A stretch of DNA of 64,000 bases. It comes from Ralstonia pickettii DTP0602 (GTDB taxonomy: Bacteria > Pseudomonadota > Gammaproteobacteria > Burkholderiales > Burkholderiaceae). Within the stretch, counting starts at the first letter, position 1; every line of letters begins with the position of its first letter. Below are positions 35,824-44,420 of the stretch, in pieces. The DNA is taken from positions 930,001 to 994,000 of the forward strand of contig CP006668.1 of NCBI GenBank assembly GCA_000471925.1. Direction: 5' to 3'. A program made the position numbers and the translations under genes. The notes under the pieces are model-generated. The model did not search any database and had not been told where the DNA came from. It was given only the letters and a program-made list of their open reading frames with translations.

Positions 35824-36021
35824 CTAATGCCGCGTTTCGGGGTCGCCGGCAGGAAATCTCCCGTCCGCGAGGTCCTTTGCGGCCAGCATGGTGCCGTGTC
35901 TTTGCCACTTGCGCGCCTGCCTCGCCTGGACATCCGCGGCCAGTTCGTGCAGCTCGGCCACCGTGGCCTCGATCGGGTCGGGATAGATGTCCAGCGGGCG
36001 ATACCTGAGGAACAGGGGCAT
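35824..36021 (-). CDS. Small hypothetical protein, 65 aa
   Basis: Reads MPLFLRYRPLDIYPDPIEAT, then helical VAELHELAADVQARQARKWQ. The amino-acid use is protein-like and the codon bias is normal, but I recognise no family and the ribosome-binding site is weak. Confidence 0.45.
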   Translation of the reverse strand: MPLFLRYRPLDIYPDPIEATVAELHELAADVQARQARKWQRHGTMLAAKDLADGRFPAGDPETRH

Positions 36022-36518
36022 GGCGGGTCTCGGTGGGTTCTGGATTCAGGATAGTGGCGATCTGCCTTTTTCCAGTATCGGCAGTGGACCCGTGGCTTCG
36101 CGGACGCTGCGCGCTTCGTTGATTTCTGTCAACGTAGCATGCGCGACAGCGCGTTGCGAGCGGCAAGGTGTTGTGGCCCGCATAACGGCGGGACGGCGCC
36201 GGCCGGCGGCCGGGAGGGGCTTCATCTGACGTACTTGATTTCTATGCGATGCCTCCGCGGGCGGCTATCGGTCGCCGTCCTACAAGCGTTGGCCAGCCAA
36301 GGCAACCGGATCGTTCTGCAGAGAGTGTGATGCAACGTTTGGGGCCGGCATGTCGCGCCTTCGGCTGACATCGCGGTAGGACGAATGCCGACTTTTCGGA
36401 CGGCCGCGCGTTGCTACGATCCAATTGCCGGTTGGGCAAGCAGCTTGCCCGGTCATGCCATCCGATCATTTCCATTCTGGCGGCGCAAGTCGCATCCACA
36501 CGAAGCAAGGAGATCGTC
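36022..36518. other. Gene-free interval upstream of the entericidin-like gene
   Basis: About 500 bp with no convincing gene on either strand. The last 100 bp should hold the promoter of the lipoprotein gene. Confidence 0.4.
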
Positions 36519-36662
36519 ATGAGAAAGCTATACGCACTGTTTGCACTCGCTGGCGTGCTGCTGGTCACTGGTTGCAACACCATGTCCGGCGCAGGCAAGG
36601 ATATTGAACGCGGCGGCGAGAAGGTCCAGGGCGCGGCGGAAAGCACCAAGCAGAAGATGTAA
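36519..36662 (+). CDS. Entericidin A/B-like small lipoprotein
   Basis: A 47-residue lipoprotein. An AAGGAG site lies 6 nt before the ATG. The signal peptide ends in the lipobox LLVTGC with the lipidated cysteine at residue 19; the mature 29 residues (NTMSGAGKDIERGGEKVQGA) match entericidins, small membrane lipoproteins linked to stationary-phase lysis control and stress. A strong terminator follows at once, so it forms its own short unit. Confidence 0.88.
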   Translation: MRKLYALFALAGVLLVTGCNTMSGAGKDIERGGEKVQGAAESTKQKM

Positions 36663-36692
36663 TTCCCTGCCAAGCCTGCATCGTTCCATAGT

Positions 36693-36726
36693 GCGGCCCG
36701 CGCCACCGGCGCGGGCCGCCTTTATT
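36693..36726 (+). terminator. Intrinsic terminator after the entericidin-like gene
   Basis: A perfect 12-bp stem, GCGGCCCGCGCC (36693-36704) with GGCGCGGGCCGC (36708-36719), 3-nt loop, then CTTTATT. It lies 30 bp after the lipoprotein stop codon and also separates it from the convergent AraC gene. Confidence 0.8.
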
Positions 36727-36755
36727 CGTATTGCGCCAGATCGGGACGAAGGGAT

Positions 36756-37760
36756 TCAGCTCACGGCCGTGACCGGTGCACGCATCTCGTCGGCCCGGCT
36801 CCTGCGCCAGCTTGCCGGCGGCAGCCCGAACTCGCGCTTGAAGGCGCGGCTGAACGCGGCCTCGGAGTCGTAGCCGACCGCACCCGCGATCTCGCCGATG
36901 GAGCGGTTGCCGCTGCGCAGCTCGGCCGCCGCGGTGCGCAGGCGCCAGTGCGCCAGGTACTGCATCGGTGGCTGTCCCAGCAGGTCGGTAAAGCGCTGCG
37001 CCAGCGCCGAGCGCGACAGGCCCACGTTGCCCGCAAGCTCATCCACCGTCCACGGGTACGCCGGGCGCGCATGCATGCGCGACAGCGCACGGCCCACGTA
37101 GCGGTCGCGCAGCGCCGCCAGCCAGCCGCTTTCATTGTCTGGCAGCGTGTCGATGCAGCGCCGCACCGCCTGCACGAAGAGCAGTTCCGATAGCTTGGCC
37201 AGCACCGTTGCGGTGCCCGCGCGCGGCTCCGCTGCTTCCGACGTGGCAAAGGCAAGCGCCGAGGCCAGCCACGCCGACTCCAGGCCGCTACCCAGGCCCA
37301 CCTTGAACAGCCGCGGCAACGACGTCAGCAGCGGATTGCCCATGGTGTCGTCAAAACCGAGAAAGCCGCACACCATGCGCGTGGTTTCGCCGCCGCCGCC
37401 GTACGACACGCGCATGACTTCGCCGGGGCTGTTGCGCAACATGTCGGATACCAGCGGCGCGGACGGTATCGCCTGCAGGCGCAGGTCGCTGCCCAGCACG
37501 TGCGGTTCGCCCTGCGGCACCACCAGCAGCTCGCCGGTTTCCACGCGCAGGTCGGGGCCGCTGCCGTCGACCAGGCGGGCCCAGCAGACGCCTTCGGTAA
37601 TCAGGTGATAGGAGACCACGCGGTCGGTGCCGGGCAGGAAGGCGCTGCGCAATTCAGCATCCGCTTCAGAGACCAGGCACCACGGCGACTTGAACTCGCC
37701 GTTGAGGAAGACGGCGCCGCTCAACTGCACGGCGCGCAAGAGGTCGGACAGGGCATCCAT
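36756..37760 (-). CDS. AraC-family transcriptional regulator
   Basis: A 334-residue regulator with an N-terminal cupin_6-type sensing domain (FLPGTDRVVSYHLITEGVCW, then GELLVVPQGEPHVLG) and the paired AraC helix-turn-helix at the C-terminus (VDELAGNVGLSRSALAQRFT and SIGEIAGAVGYDSEAAFSRA). A GGAGG site fits the ATG at 37760 better than the GTG two codons earlier. It is divergent from the dehydrogenase-like/flavin reductase pair, with 156 bp between, and probably controls it. Confidence 0.9.
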   Translation of the reverse strand: MDALSDLLRAVQLSGAVFLNGEFKSPWCLVSEADAELRSAFLPGTDRVVSYHLITEGVCWARLVDGSGPDLRVETGELLVVPQGEPHVLGSDLRLQAIPSAPLVSDMLRNSPGEVMRVSYGGGGETTRMVCGFLGFDDTMGNPLLTSLPRLFKVGLGSGLESAWLASALAFATSEAAEPRAGTATVLAKLSELLFVQAVRRCIDTLPDNESGWLAALRDRYVGRALSRMHARPAYPWTVDELAGNVGLSRSALAQRFTDLLGQPPMQYLAHWRLRTAAAELRSGNRSIGEIAGAVGYDSEAAFSRAFKREFGLPPASWRRSRADEMRAPVTAVS

Positions 37761-37916
37761 GGTCACATTCCTCCAGATCCGGTGTTTCGCGCAAGAAAGC
37801 CGGACGCCCGATCATACGGGCCAGGGGACCGGGCTCCGATACTAGCACCGTGCTACCTGCCGGACAACGTAGACAACTGCGCGGGGGCACGTATCAGACC
37901 AGCAGGAGACAACACC

Positions 37917-39095
37917 ATGGAAACACTATCCGCCCCCGATGCCAGCGCAGGTGCGCAGGCCGACTGGCTCGCCCTTGCCGCGGCACTGGGCCGCACCTTC
38001 GACGCACGCGCGCCCGAGATCGACGCCAGCGGGCAGTTCGTCAGCGCTAATTACGACGACCTGCGCGCGCACCGCTTCTTTGCCGCCGCGGTGCCGCAGG
38101 AACTGGGCGGAGGCGGGCTCTCGCACCGCGAACTCGGCGCCGTGCTGCGCGAGCTGGGCAAGTACTGCGGCTCGACCGCACTAGCCTTTGCCATGCATAC
38201 CCATCCGGTGGCCACGGCGGCCTGGCGCTGGCGCAACCAGAAGGCGCCGGTCGAAGGCCTGCTCAAGCGCGTCGCGGGCGAGCAGATGGTGCTGCTGGGC
38301 AGCGGCGGTTCGGACTGGCTGCAAGGCAGCGGCAAGGCCACGCGCGTCGACGGCGGCTATCGCGTGGACGGGCGCAAGATCTTCGCCAGCGGCGCGCCGG
38401 TGGCAGACCTGTTCATGACGTGCGCGGTCTATGACGATCCGGAAAGCGGCCCCACGGTGCTGCATTTCGCGCTGCCGATGAAGACGCCGGGTGTGCAGGT
38501 CATGTCGAACTGGCACACGCTGGGCATGCGCGGTACCGGCTCGCACGACGTGCAGCTCGAAGGCGTGCTGGTGCCCGACACCGCCATCGCTGCGCGCCGT
38601 CCACAAGGCGTGTGGCACCCGATGATGCATACGGTGGCGATGATCGCGCTGCCGCTGATCTATTCGGTCTACGTCGGCATTGCCGAAGCCGCGCGCGATA
38701 TCGCGCTGCAGCTCGCGCGGCAGCGGCGCCTGAATGCGCATGCCGTGGAAGCGGCCGGCCGTCTCTGCAACGAAGCCGAGGCCGCGGGCATGGCGCTGAA
38801 TGCGATGTTCGACGCAGCCTCGGGCCAGGCGCCCGGCGCGGTCACCACCAACCGCATCATGTGCGGGCGCACGCTGGCCGCGCGCGCGGTGCTGGCCAGC
38901 GTGGAAGCCGCGATGGACCTGGCAGGCGGCGCGGGCTTCTATCGCGATGCCGGGCTGGAGCGGCGCTTCCGCGATGCGCAGGGTGCGCGCTTCCACCCGC
39001 TGCAAGCCAGCGCGCAGCAGGAATACGCCGGCCGCATGGCCTTGGGCCTGGATCTCGACGCGCCGACCGGCGAGGTGCGGCAGGCCGCGCAATGA
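37917..39095 (+). CDS. Acyl-CoA-dehydrogenase-fold flavoprotein, probable monooxygenase component
   Basis: A 392-residue protein of the acyl-CoA dehydrogenase fold (FFAAAVPQELGGGGLSHREL, VDGRKIFASGAPVADLFMTC, HTLGMRGTGSHDVQLEGV). Its stop codon overlaps the start of a flavin reductase gene, which typical beta-oxidation dehydrogenases do not have. That pairing is characteristic of two-component FMNH2-dependent monooxygenases of this fold, such as DszC- and SfnC-like enzymes. It may therefore hydroxylate a sulphur, nitrogen or ring compound with reduced flavin from its partner. AGGAGA precedes the ATG. A plain acyl-CoA dehydrogenase remains possible. Confidence 0.82.
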   Translation: METLSAPDASAGAQADWLALAAALGRTFDARAPEIDASGQFVSANYDDLRAHRFFAAAVPQELGGGGLSHRELGAVLRELGKYCGSTALAFAMHTHPVATAAWRWRNQKAPVEGLLKRVAGEQMVLLGSGGSDWLQGSGKATRVDGGYRVDGRKIFASGAPVADLFMTCAVYDDPESGPTVLHFALPMKTPGVQVMSNWHTLGMRGTGSHDVQLEGVLVPDTAIAARRPQGVWHPMMHTVAMIALPLIYSVYVGIAEAARDIALQLARQRRLNAHAVEAAGRLCNEAEAAGMALNAMFDAASGQAPGAVTTNRIMCGRTLAARAVLASVEAAMDLAGGAGFYRDAGLERRFRDAQGARFHPLQASAQQEYAGRMALGLDLDAPTGEVRQAAQ

Positions 39096-39658
39096 TGCCC
39101 GCGCTCGCACCGCTGCCGTTCGCCACCGAGGCCTGCAACGACAGCGGCTATGACGACGAGGCCTGCAGCATCGGCCACGACGAAGCGGCCCGGCGCGCGC
39201 TGCGCGCTGCGCTGGGCCAGTTCGCCACCGGCGTCACGGTGGTGACCGCCGCCGGCGCTGACGGCCAGCCCGTCGGCGTCACGATCAACGCGTTCACCTC
39301 CGTGTCGCTGGCGCCGCCGTTGCTGCTGTGGTGCCTGGCGCGCGCTTCCGCCAGCCTGCCCGCGCTGCGTGCGGCGCCGTGCCATGCGATCAACGTGCTG
39401 GCCGGCGGCCAGCAGGCGCTGTGCCGCCGCTTTGCCGCGCGCGGCGTCGACCGCTTTGCCGGGGTCGACTGCCGCCCGGGGCCGTGCGGCAGCGTGCTGA
39501 TCGCGGGCGCGCTGGCGACCTTTATCTGCACGCATCGCTCGGTGCGCGCGGTAGGCGACCATGTGGTGTTCGTGGTGGAGGTGGTGGCCTACGCCTCGGC
39601 GCCGGGCGCGCCGCTGGTGTTCCACGGTGGCGCGTTTGCCGCCGTCGACGCGCAGTAG
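39092..39658 (+). CDS. Flavin reductase (HpaC-like)
   Basis: A 188-residue split-barrel flavin reductase. The core is LGQFATGVTVVTAAGADGQP and GVTINAFTSVSLAPPLLLWC, the family motif. It reduces free FMN or FAD with NAD(P)H for a partner oxygenase. The ATG overlaps the TGA of the preceding gene (ATGA), which signals translational coupling and a one-to-one partnership. The first 28 residues are an extra, variable N-terminus. Confidence 0.9.
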   Translation: MMPALAPLPFATEACNDSGYDDEACSIGHDEAARRALRAALGQFATGVTVVTAAGADGQPVGVTINAFTSVSLAPPLLLWCLARASASLPALRAAPCHAINVLAGGQQALCRRFAARGVDRFAGVDCRPGPCGSVLIAGALATFICTHRSVRAVGDHVVFVVEVVAYASAPGAPLVFHGGAFAAVDAQ

Positions 39659-39659
39659 C

Positions 39660-40529
39660 TCAGGCGCGTTCGGTCCGCTTGCCTGCGATCACCAGTGCAA
39701 TGCCACCGAGCACGGCGGCCGCGCTCAGCGCCAGCCGGAAGGTGAGCGCCTCGTCCAGCAGCGCGATGCCGCCCACTGCGGTAATGACCGGCACGCTCAG
39801 CTGCACGGTCGCGGCAGTGGCGGCGCGCAGCTGCGGCACCACCGCATACCAGACCACGTAGCCAAGACCCGAGGTGATCGCGCCGGACAACAGCGCATAG
39901 CGGAGCCCGGTGCCGTCCAGCGAGCGCTCGGCCTGCATCACCGCGCCCAGCGCCAGCGCCATCGGCACGGCCCGCACGAAGTTGCCCGCGGTCGTCGAGA
40001 CCGGATCGGCGGCACGCCTGCCGTGCAGCGAATAGATGCCCCACGCGATGCCCGCGGCGATCATCATTAGCGACGAATGCAGCGGCGGCGTAGCCAGGCC
40101 GGGGAGCATCAGCCAGACCAGGCCGGTCAGCGCCAGCGCCAGGCCGATCCACTGGCGCGCGCGCAGCGGCTCGCCAGCGTAGAGGCCATAGCCGGTCATG
40201 GTGGCCTGCACCGACCCAAACAGCAGCAGCGCGCCGGTGCCCGCGCTCAACCGCATATAGGCGAACGAAAAGGCCGCGGCATAGCAGAACAGCGCCAGCG
40301 CGGACAACCAGTTGCCGCTCAGCGCGCCATCGCGCCCGCTTGAGCGCTCGCGCTGCCGCCGCGCCATCACGATGACCCACAGCACCACCGCCGCGGCCGC
40401 CACGCGCGCAATCGTGAAACTGGCCGCGTCGATGGTGGTGCCCTTGAGCGCGAGCCGGCACAGCAGCGAATTTCCGGCAAAGGCCAGCAGGGCCAGCGTC
40501 GTCAGCAGGGCGGTGCGGGCGCGCGGCAT
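39660..40529 (-). CDS. EamA/DMT-family transporter
   Basis: A 289-residue protein with ten hydrophobic helices in two EamA repeats (ALLTTLALLAFAGNSLLCRL at the start of the first, AAGIAWGIYSLHGRRAADPV in the second). The family exports amino acids and other metabolites. I use the ATG at 40529; a longer upstream frame is not hydrophobic and overlaps the neighbouring gene. The stop lies 2 bp from the convergent flavin reductase gene. Substrate unknown. Confidence 0.88.
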   Translation of the reverse strand: MPRARTALLTTLALLAFAGNSLLCRLALKGTTIDAASFTIARVAAAAVVLWVIVMARRQRERSSGRDGALSGNWLSALALFCYAAAFSFAYMRLSAGTGALLLFGSVQATMTGYGLYAGEPLRARQWIGLALALTGLVWLMLPGLATPPLHSSLMMIAAGIAWGIYSLHGRRAADPVSTTAGNFVRAVPMALALGAVMQAERSLDGTGLRYALLSGAITSGLGYVVWYAVVPQLRAATAATVQLSVPVITAVGGIALLDEALTFRLALSAAAVLGGIALVIAGKRTERA

Positions 40530-40587
40530 GCGTGGCGGGTTGGCTGGAGGCTGCGTTGGTGCCTGTGTCCGATGTCTTGCACCAGCT

Positions 40588-41496
40588 TCAGTCCGCCGCC
40601 GCGGTGTCGCCGATGGCGAACGAGGACAAGTGCTCGATCGCCCTGACCAGGCCCGAGTGGTCCCATCCGGCGCCGCCCAGTCCGTCGCAGACATTGAACA
40701 GCTGCTGGCACGACGCCGTGTTGGGCAGCCCCACGCCGAGCTGGCGCGCGGTGGACAGCGCCAGTTCCAGGTCCTTCTGGTGCAGCGCGATGCGGAAGCC
40801 CGGGTCGAAGGTGCGCTTGATCATTCGTTCGCCATGCACTTCCAGGATGCGCGAGCTGGCAAAGCCGCCCATCAGCGCCTCGCGCACGCGCGCCGGATCG
40901 GCGCCGGCGCGCGCGGCCAGCACCAGCGCCTCGCTGACGGCCTCGATGGTCAGTGCCACGATTATCTGATTGGCGACCTTGGCGACCTGGCCCGCACCGG
41001 CTTCGCCCACGCGCGTGATGTTCTTGCCCATCAGCTGCAGCAGCGGCAGCACGCGGTCGAACACTTCCTGCTTGCCGCCCACCATGATCGACAGCGTAGC
41101 GGCCTTGGCGCCGACCTCGCCGCCGGAGACCGGCGCGTCGATGTAGTCGACGCCAAGCACCTCGATACAGCGTGCGAACTCGCGCGTTGCGATCGGCGAG
41201 ATCGAACTCATGTCGATCACCGTGACGCCGCCGGGCGTGTCGGCAAGGCCGTCGGCCACGCCCTCCTTGCCGAACAGCACCTGCTCCACGTCAGGCGTGT
41301 CGGGAAGCATCAGGATGATGGTTTCCGACTGCCGCGCCACTTCCTCGGCATTGGCGCAGGCCTTCACGCCCGCATTGAGCAGGTCCTGCGGCACGCCGCT
41401 GCGCTTATAGGCGAACACGGTATGCCCGCCGTCGACAATGTGCTGCGCCATGGGCTTGCCCATCACGCCAAGTCCGATAAAGCCGATCTTGCTCAT
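40588..41496 (-). CDS. 2-hydroxy-3-oxopropionate (tartronate semialdehyde) reductase-like enzyme
   Basis: A 302-residue beta-hydroxyacid dehydrogenase. The NAD(P)-binding motif GFIGLGVMGKPMA is at residues 4-16, the substrate motif DAPVSGGEVGAKAATLSIMV near 120-140, and the catalytic lysine segment GQVAKVANQIIVALTIEAVS near 170. It matches GarR/GlxR more closely than 3-hydroxyisobutyrate dehydrogenase. It reduces tartronate semialdehyde to glycerate in glyoxylate assimilation. No glyoxylate carboligase gene is nearby. Confidence 0.85.
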   Translation of the reverse strand: MSKIGFIGLGVMGKPMAQHIVDGGHTVFAYKRSGVPQDLLNAGVKACANAEEVARQSETIILMLPDTPDVEQVLFGKEGVADGLADTPGGVTVIDMSSISPIATREFARCIEVLGVDYIDAPVSGGEVGAKAATLSIMVGGKQEVFDRVLPLLQLMGKNITRVGEAGAGQVAKVANQIIVALTIEAVSEALVLAARAGADPARVREALMGGFASSRILEVHGERMIKRTFDPGFRIALHQKDLELALSTARQLGVGLPNTASCQQLFNVCDGLGGAGWDHSGLVRAIEHLSSFAIGDTAAAD

Positions 41497-41740
41497 GTCC
41501 GTGTCCTCGGTGGTTACCTGTGGGCTGCCGCGTGGTGCGGCGGGGCATAACTGATGATAGTCAGTCACAGCGTATGCTCTGCACCGGCGGGCCTCTTGGC
41601 TTGGATACAGCTTGCTGTGGCGGGTTTTCCGCAAATCCAACGCCTTGGATCATATCGCGGTGCGCGATGCAAATCGCCCCGATTCTCTTTCGCTTGGCTC
41701 CTGGCCGGCCCCTGGAATCTGGGCCTCTCAGGAGCACCAC

Positions 41741-42940
41741 ATGACTAAGATCAAGCTGACCAAGAGCGTTGTTGATGCTGCAAAGGCACAGACCAGCGAC
41801 GTCGAACTCCGGGATACGATCGTTCCGGGCTTCATATGCAAGGTAACACCAACCGGCCGCAAAGTGTTCATGCTTCAGTACCGCACGAACTCGGGTATGC
41901 GGCGTAAGCCGGCGCTCGGCCAGTTCGGCGAGCTGACCGTCGAACTGGCGCGGTCGCTGGCCCCGGACTGGCTAGCCGAAGTCCGGCGCGGCGGCGACCC
42001 TGGACATGACAAGGCCAAAGCCCGCAAGGCGCCTACCGTCAATGAGCTCTGCCTCCGGTTCATGGAGGACCACTCCAAGCTACACAACAAGCCAAGCACG
42101 CGGCGCTCGTATCAGCACCAGATCGACTGCTTTGTCATCCCGGCCTTCGGCAGCAAAAAAGTCCACGAGGTCACACGGCAGGACATCACCACGCTGATGA
42201 AGCGTATGGAAAAGTCACCCATCCAAGCCAATCGGACGCTGGCATGCATCTGCAAAATGTTCAACCTGGCCAAGGTGTGGGGTTACCGGCCCGACGGCTC
42301 CAACCCTTGCCGTCACGTGCCTAAGTACCCGGAGAATGGCACGACCCGCCTCATCACCGATGAGCAGATGGTCAAGCTGTTCGCATATCTGGACAAAGCC
42401 GAGGCGGAGGGGCTGGAGCATTCGATCCACCTGCTTGCCGTCCGGCTGCAATTCGAGTTCGCGGCGCGGATGTCGGAGGTCCGGCTTTTGCAGTGGGATT
42501 GGCTCGATCTGTCCAACGGCCGGGTGGTGTGGCCGGACAGCAAGACGGGCGGTATGTCCAAGCCCTTGAGCGAGGAGGCCCATCGGCTTCTGTCGAACGC
42601 GCCGCGCTACGGCGATTCACCCTATGTCTGTCCCGCCATCCTTGATCACAGCAGGCCGCTCAGTCCGGCATCCTACTACCACGCATGGCTGCGCATCCTC
42701 GAGCGCGCCGGCGTTCCGAAGGTCGGCACCCACGGCATCCGCCACCGCGCTGCCACGGATATCGCCAACTCCGGCATCCCGGTCAAGGTCGGCATGGCGC
42801 TGACAGCGCACAAGACCTTGGCGATGTTCATGCGTTACGTCCACACGGAAGACGATCCCGTGCGCCAGGCTGCGGAACTGGTGGCGAGCCGGCGCAAGAT
42901 GATCACTGGAGCGCGGCAGGCCGAAGGAGTGACGAAATGA
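41741..42940 (+). CDS. Tyrosine-type site-specific integrase
   Basis: A 399-residue integrase of the P4/DUF4102 type. The N-terminal arm-binding domain (residues 1-90) contains DTIVPGFICKVTPTGRKVFM. The catalytic set is complete: R243 (AARMSEVR), K268, H331-x2-R334 (THGIRHRAATD), H357 (TAHKT) and the nucleophile Y366 (MRYVHTE). It should integrate and excise the surrounding element. An AGGAG site precedes the ATG. Its stop overlaps the start of the DUF1016 nuclease gene. No tRNA gene is adjacent, so the attachment site is not obvious. Confidence 0.92.
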   Translation: MTKIKLTKSVVDAAKAQTSDVELRDTIVPGFICKVTPTGRKVFMLQYRTNSGMRRKPALGQFGELTVELARSLAPDWLAEVRRGGDPGHDKAKARKAPTVNELCLRFMEDHSKLHNKPSTRRSYQHQIDCFVIPAFGSKKVHEVTRQDITTLMKRMEKSPIQANRTLACICKMFNLAKVWGYRPDGSNPCRHVPKYPENGTTRLITDEQMVKLFAYLDKAEAEGLEHSIHLLAVRLQFEFAARMSEVRLLQWDWLDLSNGRVVWPDSKTGGMSKPLSEEAHRLLSNAPRYGDSPYVCPAILDHSRPLSPASYYHAWLRILERAGVPKVGTHGIRHRAATDIANSGIPVKVGMALTAHKTLAMFMRYVHTEDDPVRQAAELVASRRKMITGARQAEGVTK

Positions 42941-44037
42941 AGCGGCGCAAGATAGCCGGTCCGTCGCCTGCAGCACCGTCGGCCCTGCTGGGCGACATCC
43001 GGGCATTGATCGAGGCAGCGCGGCAGCGCGCCGCCTCGGCGGTGAACAGCGAGCTGACGATCCTTTACTGGCGTGTCGGCCACCGCATTCATACGCAGGT
43101 TTTGGAGGGTCGGCGGGCTGACTACGGCGAGGAAGTGCTGGCCACACTGGCGGCCCAGTTGGTAAGGGACTACGGCAGCAGCTTCGCCGAGAAGAACCTG
43201 CGCCGCATGGTGCAGTTCGCCACAACCTTCCCAGACGAGCAGATTGTCGTATCTCTGATACGACAATTGAGCTGGACGCACTTCATCGCCCTAATCCCGC
43301 TGAGAGACCCGCGCCAGCGGGATTACTACGCGCAGATGGCCAGTGCTGAACGGTGGAGCGTGCGGACGCTGCGAGAGCGCATCGACTCGATGCTGTACGA
43401 GCGCACGGCATTATCCAGAAAGCCGGAAGAGTTGATAGCGCAGGAGCTGGCAACGATGCGCGATGCGCGGCGAATGTCGCCCAGCCTCGTCATGCGCGAC
43501 CCATACATCCTCGACTTCCTGGGGCTTCGAGACGCCTGGCAGGAGGGCGATCTGGAGGCAGCGATCGTCCGCGAAATGGAGTCCTTCCTGCTGGAACTAG
43601 GCGTGGGCTTCACCTTCGTTGCCCGCCAGAAGCGCATCCAGTTGGATGGCGACGACTTCTACCTCGACTTGCTCTTCTACAATCGGAAGCTGCGGCGGCT
43701 GGTGGCGGTCGAACTGAAGGTCGGCGAGTTCAAGGCGGCGTACAAGGGCCAGATGGAGCTATAGCTGCGCTGGCTCGATAGGAATGAGCGGGAACCGGAG
43801 GAGGCCTCGCCGCTGGGCATCATCCTTTGCACTGGCAAGAAATCCGAGCAGATTGAGTTGCTCGAGCTGAACAAGTCGGGCATCCATGTGGCCGAGTACC
43901 TGGCCACCTTGCCGCCGCGCGAGTTGTTGGCCGAGCGGCTACAGCAAGCGGCCGCGCGTGCACGGTTGCAGATCGAACAGCGCGGCGATGATCAGGAGAA
44001 GCACCGACCAGAGGGGGCGTATTCAAATGAACCATAG
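42937..44037 (+). pseudogene. DUF1016 (YhcG-type) PD-(D/E)xK nuclease gene with internal amber codon
   Basis: The frame codes for a full-length DUF1016 protein (366 residues) except that codon 276 is TAG (43762-43764), where relatives have Tyr in the motif GQMELYLRWLD. Before the stop are the N-terminal domain (LTILYWRVGHRIHTQVLEG, FAEKNLRRMVQFA) and the nuclease motif D244...E259-L-K261 in VAVELKVGEF. After it the frame continues as LRWLDRNERE, SPLGIILCTGKKSEQIELLE and HVAEYLATLP. ATGA overlap with the integrase suggests coupling. One base change would restore it, so it is recently broken or read through by a suppressor. The family is implicated in DNA processing and defence. Confidence 0.85.
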
Positions 44038-44083
44038 ATTGCTGGCAGCAGCTGACGGGCCCACTCCGGCGCGTAATATTGGC

Positions 44084-44117
44084 TAGTACAACATCCCGGA
44101 AATAGCTTTAATAATTA
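44084..44117 (+). repeat. Left inverted repeat of the IS630 element with TA target
   Basis: Begins TAGTACAACATCCCGGAAAT and matches the reverse complement of 45527-45560 at 32 of 34 positions. The first TA (44084-44085) is the duplicated target dinucleotide. Confidence 0.9.
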
Positions 44118-44408
44118 TGAGGGCTGTAGGTACGGCTCCAGGAGCGTGACGACCAGCTGGGCCATCTCGTCGAGCGAGCCTGCGCCAGGCAACGGCTCCC
44201 AACGCCCACTATGGGTGCGAAAGGCGGCGCCATAACGATTGCGGCCGAGCTCGGTCAGTCGAGCCACCACCGTTGGCTCCTCGTCGTCCAGACGTTTGAT
44301 CAGCAGGTGACGCCCGTAGGCTTGCGTGACGATCTGCTCGTGGCCGAGCAGGCTGCGCAGTTGCCGCTGCAATTCGGCGGCGTAATGTTTGGCGGGTAAG
44401 CCTGTCAT
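44115..44408 (-). CDS. Passenger ORF in the IS630 element, 97 aa
   Basis: It begins 12 bp after the transposase stop and ends at the inner edge of the left repeat, so it moves with the element. The protein (AKHYAAELQRQLRSLLGHEQ, then RLTELGRNRYGAAFRTHSGR) is soluble and basic in part, with a WEPLPG motif. Not recognised; it may be a helper or regulator of transposition or an unrelated cargo. Confidence 0.65.
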   Translation of the reverse strand: MTGLPAKHYAAELQRQLRSLLGHEQIVTQAYGRHLLIKRLDDEEPTVVARLTELGRNRYGAAFRTHSGRWEPLPGAGSLDEMAQLVVTLLEPYLQPS

Positions 44409-44420
44409 GTCGATCCTCGA

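Noticed and set aside
41497..41740. Region upstream of the integrase examined for a tRNA gene or attachment repeat
   Set aside because: No cloverleaf or T-arm consensus was found and no matching direct repeat was seen by eye at the right side of the island.
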